A DNA stretch of 64,000 nt, from contig BSBM01000068.1 in NCBI GenBank assembly GCA_027924585.1, positions 7,422,501 to 7,486,500 of the forward strand. The letters run 5' to 3'. Shown here piece after piece: positions 47,012-56,339 of this stretch. This DNA is from Larix kaempferi. Its lineage: Eukaryota > Streptophyta > Pinopsida > Pinales > Pinaceae. Numbering within the stretch: position 1 is the stretch's first letter; each line of letters begins with the position of its first letter. The notes beneath the pieces are model-generated. The model had not been told where the DNA came from. It did no database searches and was given only the letters and a program-made list of their open reading frames with translations. The position numbers and the translations under genes are program-made.

Positions 47012-47844
47012 TCATTGGGAACCCATATTTTTGAAGGGAACAAAGGTGGGTTTGGAGCGTTGCTGAGCTGCGATCTTGTCCTCAGCTAGCTTAGCCAACC
47101 CTAGGAAATCCATCATTGTGTTGGGACATAACATTTTGACCTCTGAGTGGATTTCATCCTTGAGACCACTGATAAAACAACTCCTGTAGAATTCATCAGA
47201 CAATCCTTCTGTGTGATTGGCTAGTTTCTCAAATTCCGTCTGATACTCTCTCACTGTGCCAGTTTGGTGAAGTTTAGTGAGTGCTCCTGTGAAGTTGTCA
47301 AAAGCACTAGGACCAAATCGTGGCAAAAGGAGTTGGCAAAAATATGTCCAGTTGGGCTCGGGTGAGCTTTGATGTACCAACAGTACCATTGAAGGGCTTC
47401 ATGTTCCAAATGAAAGGATGCAAGTGGAACTTTCTGGACATCAAAAGTATTATGTAGACTGAAATATTTTTCTGCTCGGTATATCCATCCAGTCGGAGCA
47501 GTACCATTGAAGCGAGGAAAATCAAGCTTCGACCCACAAAAATTGTTGGAAGAAGAGAACCCGGTGGCTACAAAAAATTCTGGTTGTCAGTTATTGTTCA
47601 TGGCTGAATGCTGAAGATGGAGGCTGAGAAATTTTTCATCTAGATCTTGGAGTTTGGTTTGGATGGCTGCAAGTGCTTCCTCCATGCTTTTTGCTCCTAT
47701 GCGGGTGACAATCACAACCAGGAATTTTTTTTTTTTTTTGGGAAATGGATAGAAAAACACAAACAAAAGCTTATTTAGTAAAGGAAAATTTGGATTTGGA
47801 AAAAACTCGGATTGGTAATTGGGCTTTAACTGGGATTTGGACAC
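47012..47844 (-). pseudogene. gag: gag of the chromovirus derivative
   Basis: Minus strand, in overlapping frames 47844-47587, 47537-47307 and 47389-47012. The N-terminal part has a coiled-coil-like stretch (SMEEALAAIQTKLQDLDEKF). The middle holds LDFPRFNGTAPTGWIYRAEKYF, typical of plant chromovirus gag. The C-terminal frame has the retrotransposon gag core (YQTEFEKLANHTEGLSDEFY, CFISGLKDEIHSEV). At least one stop and one shift separate the pieces. The zinc knuckle follows in the next frame (46969). Confidence 0.82.
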
Positions 47845-47869
47845 TTTCTTATGGACAGGGAGGCAAAAA

Positions 47870-48730
47870 ATGGGGATTTCAGAAGCGGGGTGAAAGAATG
47901 AGAAAATTTGGTAGAGAGGGACAAAGAAGCAGAATTATGAAAGGAACACGGTGGCAAAATTTGATGGCGTTTGGGTGAAAATTGAAGGAGTTATGGCAAA
48001 CCCTAAAAATAGACAAATGTGGGATTTCTGGTCTTGGGAAGTGGAATTTGGGATAGGGTCTTCAGGAATGAAATATGCAGAATGGGATTGCAGGAATGTC
48101 AGTGAAGTTTCAGGTAAAACAGAGTTGAAACAAGGGAGATATGGCCGAAAAACATAATTTTATACTTTTTATGTTCAGAAATGGATCGGCAACGGCGTCG
48201 CGAAAGGGATCCGCAAAAGATGGATCTACAACGGTGCGGAAGGGATCGAAAAATGACTGGATCTAGAACGACTTTCAAAATAGATCTGAAACGGCTGGAT
48301 TTGGAGCGGAAGTGATCGGCAACTGTTCAGCTGAAAATAGATATGGACCCCAGGTATGTGTGGCTTCCTATCGGTTCAGGGGATTCACTCGGCCACCAAT
48401 GCTGTCTAACAGCTTGCGTATTGGGGCAGTACCCCTCACTCCACGGTTCAGGTAAAACTGATAACCACTTTGCCACAAACAACAGCTCTTGGTTTACCTC
48501 ATGGGTGGGAACTAGTCAATCAGGTAGGGGTCATTGTCCTTTTCGCTGGTAGGTCCTCTCAATGGGCTAGCTACTTTGGGGTTCCTATGGTACTCCTCAC
48601 AATGAGTTTTAGGGCTTATGCCCAAGTACTTTCCACAGTTAAGTAGATAGGGATTATTCCCAGATCCGAACTTGCAACAGATGCAAAAAAAAAAAATTGG
48701 CAGAAATTCTACCCAACGAGCCCAAGAAAG
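47870..48730. other. Leader region of the chromovirus derivative
   Basis: About 860 bp between the primer site and gag on the minus strand, with no supported gene. It holds a run of short GGATC-containing repeats with CAACGG (48185-48330) and a T/A-rich tract. It is an untranslated leader. Confidence 0.6.
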
Positions 48731-48743
48731 TGCTCTGATACCA
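48731..48743 (-). other. Primer binding site, initiator-Met tRNA
   Basis: TGGTATCAGAGCA on the minus strand, 2 bp from the 5' LTR of the chromovirus. It is an exact initiator-Met tRNA match, as is usual in plant chromoviruses. Confidence 0.9.
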
Positions 48744-48745
48744 GA

Positions 48746-49132
48746 TGTGAAGAACCTGCAATAATTAATTAATGGAAACACACAATATAGCAGAAATAAG
48801 AGAACTCAAAATCACTTTTATATTGATCGTAGGCCACTTCGAGGGGGCAACCTCCTTTGAGAAATCTCAATACACATAACTTCACGGTGCCTTCAATGAC
48901 CTCAACACACACTTATATACTAAGTCTATGCCCAATACTATGAGTCAAAACCATGGGACATATAATACTACGGGACGACTTACAAAGCATATGCATCCAA
49001 TACTATGGGTCAATACCATGGGCTAATATAAACTATGGATCAACAAATACTACGGGATGACTTACAAAGCATATGCGTCCAACAACAATATACTAACAAA
49101 GTAAAGATAAGGGTTGACACGGGTTCATAACA
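48746..49132 (-). repeat. 5' LTR of the chromovirus derivative
   Basis: 387 bp, starting TGTGAAGAACCTGC and ending TTCATAACA on the plus strand. It is followed by AATAC, the exact duplicate of the bases left of 44787. Confidence 0.92.
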
Positions 49133-49312
49133 AATACCCCCTACAACTTAACTCAGGGCCGACCCCTCTAGGGGAGTCTAATAACCCTTTCAAATACAAT
49201 AATAACTTTCCTGATCAGAGGAATAAAACCTCTCTATTAGAAGTACAATAACATATGAATACAATATAAAATATACAAGTGAATATCTTCCAAAGTTAAA
49301 AATACATTAACA
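49133..49312 (-). repeat. 3' LTR of the copia element, inner segment
   Basis: Continues the LTR interrupted at 44786 and ends AATACATTAACA. It matches 55080-55255. On the minus strand the purine tract AAGAGGGAG (49313-49321) adjoins its inner end. Confidence 0.9.
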
Positions 49313-49321
49313 CTCCCTCTT
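49313..49321 (-). other. Polypurine tract of the copia element
   Basis: AAGAGGGAG on the minus strand, directly next to the 3' LTR inner segment. Confidence 0.75.
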
Positions 49322-49799
49322 AACTAGGAAGGTATTCTCTTGACACAGTTCATCAGCAAAATTTTTCGTCACTGGATCATCATCAAAGCTGGATCATCAT
49401 CGTCACTGCTACTGCTATCTCGACCATCAGTATCCAATGTACTCATCATAGGAAGTTCTACAAAGCCATACCTTTTTCATGCTGGATGTAGGCCTAGCCT
49501 CCATGTAGGTCTTCATCATCTCTACGAGCAAGCCATCAAGTAGGTACATTGTAGGACTTATTACATGCCACTGCAAAACCTGCAAGATCTCCCAGGACTG
49601 ATTATATTCCACTGTAAATCCTAAAGGAGCATCCTAGGACTGATTATATCCCTCTGCAAAACCTGTGTACCCTACTGTCACCTCATCATCTTTAGATAAT
49701 CTCATCGTCACATGGAGAATAGCCCAGATGCACATCATAATGTCTCCAGTATGGGAGGACTTTCTTACCACCATACGAGACCCCGTCTACCAACATGTG

Positions 49800-50035
49800 A
49801 GACACAACACTTACATCAACTGACATGGGAGGAATTTCCTACCACCATTCGGGAAAGGCTCAATAATTACATCAACGATCATGGGAGGACAAACCTACCA
49901 CCATGTCGGAAAAGATCAACAATTGCATCAATGACCATGGGAGGACCAACCTATCACCATGTCAGAAAACTCAGAAATTACATCAACGACCATGGGAGGA
50001 CCAACCTACCACCATGTCGGAAAATCCCATGTGCA
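49800..50035. repeat. 54-58 bp minisatellite in the copia 3' region
   Basis: Four to five units of about 54-58 bp, each with CATGGGAGGACCAACCTACC followed by ACCATGTCGGAAAA and a short spacer with ATTACATCAACG. It lies downstream of the RNase H domain, in the untranslated 3' part of the element. Confidence 0.85.
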
Positions 50036-50157
50036 TCTGCGTCTTTCGCACTCATCACTTCCCCTTGGAAGGGACCTCGATCTGAAGTACACCAAGCTTC
50101 ACTTTGAAGTATTCAAATTTCACTCTGGCCCAACGGCTTGGTCAATACATCGGCTAT

Positions 50158-50727
50158 CTACTCGTCTGTCGCAACATACTGGAGATTCACTTCTCCCCTC
50201 TGCACCATATACTTGATATAGTGGTACTTCATCTCAATGTACTTCGACTTATCATGGAACACTGGGTTCTCAGAAAACTTCACACAACTATGGTTGTCGC
50301 AATATATACAAGTTGCGTCCAACTGGAGGTCAAACAAATCAGACAATAGCTTCCTCATCCATACTGCCTCACAACTAGCCAAACAAGATGCGACATACTC
50401 TGCTTCGAATGTACGCAGTGCCATGCAAGACTGCTTCTTGCTAAACCAAGAGATCACACCCGATCCCATACTGAAGCAGCACCCTGAAGTGCTCTTCCTA
50501 TAAATGGAGCTGCATGCCCAATCCGAATCAAAATAACCCTCCAGGTTAATGTTTTGATTTGCATCATACTTGAGCCCATAATCAACCGTACCTTTTAGGT
50601 ACATCAGAATATGCTTTGCAGCAATCAATTGAACATGTCTCGAATCCGTCAAGAAGTGGCTTAATGTTTTCACAACAAAGCAAATATCTAGTCTCATATT
50701 CGTCAGGTACATCAAAGATCCAATCAT
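50158..50727 (-). pseudogene. RNase H of the copia element
   Basis: Open frame directly after RT, separated from it by a single TAG at 50728. It starts MIGSLMYLTNMRLDICF, the usual RT-RNase H connection, and contains catalytic motifs in DSDWACSSIYRKSTSG, FEAEYVASCLASCEAVW and YCDNHSCVKFSENPVFHDKSK. All catalytic acidic residues appear to be present. It ends near VQRGEVNLQYVATDE, the normal C-terminus of this family. The domain itself looks well preserved; loss of function comes from the nonsense codon and upstream damage. Confidence 0.88.
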
Positions 50728-51510
50728 CTAACAATACATCGCAGCATCAACCGACTCTGATGAAGCATCACTAAATAGCTTCAGGTTTGATGCCATAGGT
50801 GTGGCCATGGCATTGCAGTCCATCATCCCGAACCTCTTCAGGATATCTACTGCATACTTCCCTTGTCCAAGGAAGATTCCATCCGCACTCTGCCACACCT
50901 CCATGCCTAGAAAGTATTGCATCATACCCAAGTCCTTCATCTTGAAATCGGCAGCAAGCTTCCTCTTCGTGTCAGCAATCAACCCATCATCACCTATCAC
51001 AAACAGGTCATCTATGTAAATTAGAAGTATCACTGGGTTCCCTTCCTCAACCTTGTAGTAAAGGTTGGAATCCACTTTACTCTTGGTAAATCCCAAACTG
51101 GTCAGGAAGCTATCAATCTTTCCATACCATGTCTTCGGTTCCTGTTTCAATCCATACAAGGCTTTCTTCAATTTGCACACATGAGTCTCCCTGTCATGTG
51201 TCTCAAATCCGAGTGGCTTCTCCACATACACTTCCTCTTCTACTACACCATTCAAGAACGTTGTCTTGACATCCATCTGGTGTACCTTCCACTTCATCAC
51301 TGCAGCCAGAGTAAGTATTGATCTCATGGAAGTGTATCTGGCTACAGGTGCAAATGTATCTTCATAATCTATCCCTTCCTTCTGCGAGAAGCTACATGCC
51401 ACAAAAATCGCCTTGTGTTTCTCTATGCTTCCATCTGCAACATGCTTGATCTGTAGATCCACTTGGAAGTCACAAAAGACTTCCCTACTTGTCTTGGGAC
51501 CACATCCCAT
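50728..51510 (-). pseudogene. pol: Reverse transcriptase of the copia element
   Basis: A 260-codon open frame with most of the copia RT (RVT_2). It includes SQKEGIDYEDTFAPVARYTS, MDVKTTFLNGVVEEEVYV, KKALYGLKQEPKTWY, the intact active site LLIYIDDLFVIGDD, and KMKDLGMMQYFLGMEVW. Expected Ala and Gln residues in two motifs are changed (DVKTTFLNG, LKQEPKTWY). It would copy element RNA in the virus-like particle. The frame joins the integrase linker with a shift upstream and RNase H after a single stop. Confidence 0.9.
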
Positions 51511-51584
51511 GCATCATTCTTCATGATCGACTAGTACTCCTCGATCATGGAATCCTTCCACTCTTTCTTCTCAGTTGCTTCCTC

Positions 51585-53790
51585 TTAGTTGGAAGGTTCT
51601 TTGTCAATGATGTCACACAATAGGGCTACATAACTAGAGAATGGTCTCGATCTCTTGCTTTCTCTATGCATTCCCTCTGGAGCACCATATCTCTCTACAT
51701 CTTGAATTGCTTGTCGTACCCATGTTGGTTTCCTCTTGTGAGAATTATTCTCACGTGGTGGATCTACAGGTTCTCGTGGGTCTTTGATCTCGCGTTCTCC
51801 ATAATCTTCTGGATTTAATTCATTCATTGTTGTATCTCGGATCCTGGGTGCTTCTAGTTCTTCAATGTCTTCAACAAGTATCTTTCTGGATTTGTGATAT
51901 GCAGAGTCTTCGTCGAATGTTACATCCCTGCTGATGTCGATTTTCTTGAATCCTGGGAAATATATTCTATAAGCCTTCGAGCTTTCACTATATCCCACAA
52001 ATATACCCTTCTTTCCTGAGGGATCTAACTTCGTCCTCTTATCTTACGGAATATGTATGTACACCGAGAAACCAAATATTCTGAGATGTATGATTTCTGG
52101 TTTCTCGCCAGAGAAAGCTTCTTCTAGTGTCTTATTGTCAAGTACTCTATGTGGAGTACGATTCTGTACATACACGTTTTTCCTTGCAGCTTCTACCCAT
52201 AGATGCATAGGAATATCTTGGTCATGAAGCATCGTCCTTGCTGCTTCCATAATTGTTTTATTCCTCCTTTCTGCAACTCCATTCTTATTTGTATTATATG
52301 GTGTGGTCAAATCCCTCTTAATCCCCGACTCTTTGCATAATTTCTTGAAGTCTTCTGATGTGAACTCTCCGCCATTGTCTGACTGAAAAATGTTGATTTT
52401 ATTCTCTGTGTGGTTCTCGATCAAGGCTTTGAATTCCTTGAACTTACTGAATACTTCATCTTTTCTCTTCAAGAAATATATCCATGTCTTCCTAGAAAAA
52501 TCATCAATGAAAGAAACATAATATACATACCCACTCAATGAACTGGATGACATTGGACCGCATACATCGAAGTGGATGATTTCCAAGATTCCTTTTTCCT
52601 TGCTCTCGCTACTTGGAAATTTATTCTTTGTATTCTTTCCCTTTGCACAACCTTTGCAAACGCCTTCATGCTTTGATTGGATTTATGGAATACCTTCAAC
52701 AAATTTGCTTGCAAGAGGTAGTTCTCTATAGTGCACATGTGCAAGCCTTCTATGCCATAGTTCACTAAGCTCCATGGATTCATGGACCAAGGCTTGTTCT
52801 GGTTGGCCCTTCAGTTTGTATAACCCTCCCTCTTGATCTCCAATCACTATTGCATCATCTATGGTCTTTCCCTTTGGCCACATAAGAACTTGGCCATCTA
52901 CAAATGAAACCCTCATACCTTTTGCATCCAATGCAGATATGGAGAGAGTGTTCTTCTTTAGTCCTGGTACAAATAGGACATCTTTCATCTTCATAGACTT
53001 TCTAGAGTCTATCTTATAAGAGACTTCACCACCTCCTTTTATAGGGTACTAGTATTCATCCCCAAGTTTCACTTTGTGAGGTAACTCATGTTCAGATAGG
53101 TTCATAAAGGATTCCTTGAATCCTGTCATATGCTTGGAAGCCCCACTATCTATAAGCCAATAATTGCTTCCATGTGCAATAGTTCCTGTGAGGGCAGAGA
53201 TCAAAACATACTCTTCATCGCTTGAAGAATCTTCACTTTCTTCTTTGGCTCTACCTGGGAGGTTCATCATCCTATGCAGTGTGAGCATGATGTCTTCTCT
53301 TGTTTTTCTTCTTCTTGTGAGAGCCACTTTTATTTCTAGGACAATCCCTGGAGAAGTATCCCTTCTCATCACATGTATAGCATTGAATGGTGGATACATA
53401 TCTTCGGGATCTAAAGTTACCCCTTTGGATCTGGTGGAGGTTTTTTTCTTTCTTACTATGGTGCACCCTCTTGTTATCATTCCTCTTGGAGTGTGTTGTG
53501 AGAGCTTGTTCTTCATTACCCATCTTCTCTTCTCGAGCTACGAGTCGAGCATATTCTTGTGAGCATTCCTCCCACAGCCTATTGAATGTGATGAGATTAT
53601 TTCTAGCACAAATCCTTGAATGAAGGAATCCCATGAACTGGGGAGACCATTCAAGGTGGTCATCACTATTTCTCCATTTTCTATGTCTTCTCCCACAGCT
53701 TCCAGTTATTATTTTATCTGAGAGACCCTTGTAAAGTAGGACTGCATGGTCTCTGCATTTTGTATCTTCACATTCTTCAATTGGTTCCAC
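51585..53790 (-). pseudogene. Zinc knuckle, protease and integrase of the copia element
   Basis: Minus-strand pieces in order. 53790-53272 ends with a knuckle CYTCDEKGYFSRDC, in which the zinc-binding His is Tyr. 53516-53049 has the protease site YWLIDSGASKHMTG. 52994-52683 has the pre-integrase region (LWHRRLAHVHYREL). 52586-52044 is the integrase core with its three acidic residues visible (FDVCGPMS, FQSDNGGEFTS, NGVAERRNKTIME). 51998-51585 is the integrase C-terminal linker (GYSESSKAYRIYFPG). Shifts and stops separate the pieces. Integrase would insert the cDNA; this copy no longer makes one continuous polyprotein. Confidence 0.87.
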
Positions 53791-54119
53791 AATGTCATCT
53801 TCTGATTTATATTCTTTCCTTCAAATAACTTGGTCAAGGAATCAAACATCTCCTTGGGTGTCTTTAGAGATGACACATGTGGTATGAGATGGTCCTTGAT
53901 AGAATCTGGAATAATCCACTTGGCCTTGACCAAGTTCTTCTTATGTAAGGCCTTAGCCTCATCTCCCTCTGGAACTGGAACCTCTTCATTCACATAGGTG
54001 TCCAATTCATTCTCTTCTAGTACAAGCCCAATCCTATACTTCCATGCTCGGAATTTATCAACCTCTTCAATCTTATCCTCAAGCTTGGTGTGGTGAGACA
54101 TCTTTAATGAGTACTTCAA
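53709..54119 (-). pseudogene. gag: gag of the copia element
   Basis: A 136-codon frame on the minus strand with a copia gag core: KFRAWKYRIGLVLEENELDT near the start, AKWIIPDSIKDHLIPHV in the middle, EMFDSLTKLFEGKNINQKM and TMQSYFTRVSQIK at the end. The Met at 54119 follows an untranslated leader of about 590 bp after the primer site. The frame then shifts into the knuckle-bearing frame near 53710. Confidence 0.85.
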
Positions 54120-54705
54120 ATGGAAATAAAAAAATATTTAGTTCTTACCACTTGATTTGTTGAAACTAGATTTGGAGTTGGCTAGGGTATGACTCAGAAA
54201 CCCTAAAAATTCAAACTTGGAATTTCAAACTTCTGTATGGATAGAAAGATGCACCTTGCTGAGGTGATCAAGCTGGTACACTTGGATTTTGAAAATTCCA
54301 AAAATTGACCCCTCAAAAGTGACTTGCGAATTTCAAACCTACAGTTTCTAGTCCTTTATTGTTTTCTGGTTTTTTTGGTCCAAAGTCAAACTAGGGTTTG
54401 ATTTATCCCAGGGTTCTACCCTACCAAAAACTTCGATCTTGGTCTCAAAATTTCTATTTTTAGTAGGAGAACAATCCTATGCTTAAAGCACTCCAAAATT
54501 CCACGTTTGTCAAAAGCGCTAATTTCCCACAGCAGTGATAGGCTGAAAATTGAAAATGCTCAGAATCCAATTCTGCTTCGACAGAAAGATGCACCTTCCT
54601 TAGGTGAATTAGCCTAGACTCCTTTTGCTGATGATCTGTGGAGAGAAACCCAAAAATTAAGAAGCCCTAGCTTCCGCAGCTACACAATGTCTTCTTCTCA
54701 GGTTA

Positions 54706-54717
54706 GCTCTCATACCA
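54706..54717 (-). other. Primer binding site of the copia element
   Basis: TGGTATGAGAGC on the minus strand, directly adjoining the 5' LTR at 54718. It is an initiator-Met tRNA match with one change. Confidence 0.85.
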
Positions 54718-55255
54718 TGTTAGTTTTTCACTATTTAATTCAATATGATCTAGGATCTTATCTAAGAGAATAACATGCACAACAAATCAAACACAAGAGA
54801 AAAGAGACACAAAGAGTTTCATCAGGGAAACCATAAAGGAGAAAACCCCGCAACTTCCTCAGAGATAGAATTAGCAACAATACAAAACCCCAAAAGATAG
54901 AAGTGGTCTCAAACAACTTCTCTCTTCTTCACTTGTGCGAACTCGTCCTCTCTCTCACTAATGTGAAAATGAGTGAGTGAGTGAATGTGTAAATAGAGAG
55001 GAGCACCCTCTCTATTTATACTTTACTTCCACTTGAATTTTACCCTAACTGGGCTGAATTCTCCTACGAGAGTCTAATAACCCCCTACAACTTAACTTGG
55101 GGCTAACACCTCTAGGGGAGTCTAATAACCCTTTCATATACAATAATAACTTTCCCAATCAGAGGAATAAATCTACCCGTCGAAAGTACAATAACATATG
55201 AATACAATATAAAATATACAAGTGAATATCTTCCGTAGTTACAAATACATTAACA
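54718..55255 (-). repeat. 5' LTR of the copia element
   Basis: 538 bp. On the minus strand a clear TATAAATAG box (55012-55020) lies in a perfect 12 bp inverted repeat with a 5 bp loop (54990-55018). Followed by ATATT. Similarity to the split 3' LTR is high with scattered changes and small indels. Confidence 0.9.
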
Positions 55256-56255
55256 ATATTGTGACATGTGGTACGCTTAGATTGTGCCACGTGGTAAGGG
55301 AAACCGCCTAGGCACCGTGCGAAACCACTCTCGTGGGTTGTAACATTATAAGTCAAACGTTAATGAGAAATCAATGGTTAGAATCAAAGCGGAAAGGAAT
55401 CTGGTGCTGGAGATGATTTTCCATAATATTCACAATAAATGAAGCTAAAATGATGGATGATCCAACAATCTAGATCGCGCTAGGGAAGATCAATGGGTGG
55501 AATACTCTTCCACTGGGAAAAAGCAGGGGAGATAGCTTAGATTCCATGGGCAGCGTTAAAAGAGAAAAGGTTAAAAAGTGGGAAAGTATCATCGTTGATT
55601 GAACAAGAATGGATGGATCGACGGCTCGGAGACATTTCACGTTGTGGATATGCATGGTAAATTGAAAGGATAAGCGGTTGCAAAATCTGAAACCGCTATC
55701 CACGTGTCGATACATGGGCATTTCACAAATTTAAAGAGTGGTAAGGAAAAACACCTGGACGCCGTGCAAAACCACCTCTGGGGGCTATAAAAGGGGAATA
55801 CGTGATGTGAGGGTTGACATTTGACATTTGTGTCATGGAGCAGACCGAGAAAGTGACAAAGCACACCCTATTTGCAGACTGTCAGGAAAGTGACATTTGT
55901 GTTCAGACTGTCGATATCTACTTTTGCCGCTCCTAAAAAATCATCCCTGGAGGAAGGAGCGGATGCTCTTTCTCTCGAGCATCTACCTGAAGAAAGAGAG
56001 ACCTCTCTTTCTATGACAAAATTTTGACTTGTCAGAAAACTCTTTGTAGCAAAACTTCTATAAATTTTGTTGTTAAACTGTCGATATCTAGTTTCCCAGG
56101 GTGACACGTGGAATGCCCAGATTGTGCCACGTAGCATATATGATTTTTAGAATTAGTCTAAATATTGTATAAACGAATATTAGTGATATTAATGGTACCA
56201 TTTCAGTATAAACATATGGATTTAAGTAATATAAATTTTTGGAATAGGTATCAGT
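55256..56255. repeat. Subterminal region of the TIR transposon, outer part
   Basis: Resumes the sequence interrupted at 44423. From about 55910 to 56140 it repeats the 44192-44423 block (GTCGATATCTA, CCTGGAGGAAGGAGC, GAAAGAGAGACCTCTCTTTC, GTGACACGTGGAATGCCC). Between them lie G-box-like CCACGTGG (55298-55305) and a plus-strand TATAAAAGGGG (55787-55797). Two related CGCCTAGGCACCGTGCG and ACCTGGACGCCGTGCA stretches suggest another internal duplication. No gene is supported. Confidence 0.7.
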
Positions 56256-56331
56256 GATCAAATTTGAAAGACTGAACTTAATTTCAGGTTGAAGGTTATA
56301 TATTCATACCACCCTTCTAGCATGAAGGGAT
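56256..56331 (-). repeat. Right terminal inverted repeat of the DUF7869-like transposon
   Basis: Reverse complement of the left TIR: read inward it starts ATCCCTTCATGCTAGAAGGG. Six mismatches to 39483-39558 over 76 positions. Followed by TTAATTAA at 56332-56339. Confidence 0.88.
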
Positions 56332-56339
56332 TTAATTAA
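56332..56339. other. Target site duplication TTAATTAA, right
   Basis: Exact match to 39475-39482, directly outside the right TIR. Confidence 0.7.

Larger units (their letters stand above)
44787..49132 (-). mobile_element. Ty3/gypsy chromovirus, RT- and integrase-core-deleted
   Basis: 4346 bp on the minus strand, nested in the copia 3' LTR. LTRs are 44787-45173 and 48746-49132, both 387 bp. The right copy begins TGTGAAG, while the left begins CGTGAAG, a T-to-C change in the conserved terminus. AATAC flanks both sides (44782-44786 and 49133-49137), a perfect 5 bp duplication. A tRNA-Met primer site lies 2 bp from the 5' LTR and a clean polypurine tract abuts the 3' LTR. Gag, zinc knuckle, protease, RNase H and the two ends of integrase remain; RT and the integrase core are missing. 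It is therefore non-autonomous and would need enzymes from another element. Confidence 0.92.
44424..55255 (-). mobile_element. Ty1/copia retrotransposon with a nested chromovirus
   Basis: Minus strand, inserted in the subterminal repeats of the TIR transposon. The right (5') LTR is 54718-55255, 538 bp. The left (3') LTR is split by the chromovirus into 44424-44786 and 49133-49312; with one AATAC copy removed these also sum to 538 bp. Flanks are AGATT and ATATT, a 5 bp duplication with one change. A tRNA-Met-type primer site and a polypurine tract adjoin the LTRs. All copia domains are present in order (gag, protease, integrase, RT, RNase H), but each segment has stops or shifts. Without the nested element it is about 6.5 kb. 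Confidence 0.92.
39483..56331 (-). mobile_element. TIR DNA transposon carrying a DUF7869-like gene
   Basis: A 76 bp terminal inverted repeat marks each end (39483-39558 and 56256-56331), with about 70 of 76 positions matching. TTAATTAA flanks both sides. The span is 16.8 kb, but a 10.8 kb copia element (44424-55255) sits inside; without it the element is about 6.0 kb. On the minus strand it carries a long, now broken gene (about 43413-39840). Upstream of the gene, towards the right TIR, lies about 1.9 kb of tandem, palindrome-rich subterminal repeats. Gene plus TIRs plus target duplication is the layout of an autonomous cut-and-paste transposon. The superfamily is not clear from the termini alone. 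Confidence 0.8.

Noticed and set aside
39475-56339. piggyBac assignment from TTAA
   Set aside because: TTAA could be the duplication, but the 8 bp TTAATTAA also fits and the encoded protein does not resemble a piggyBac transposase. Left unassigned.
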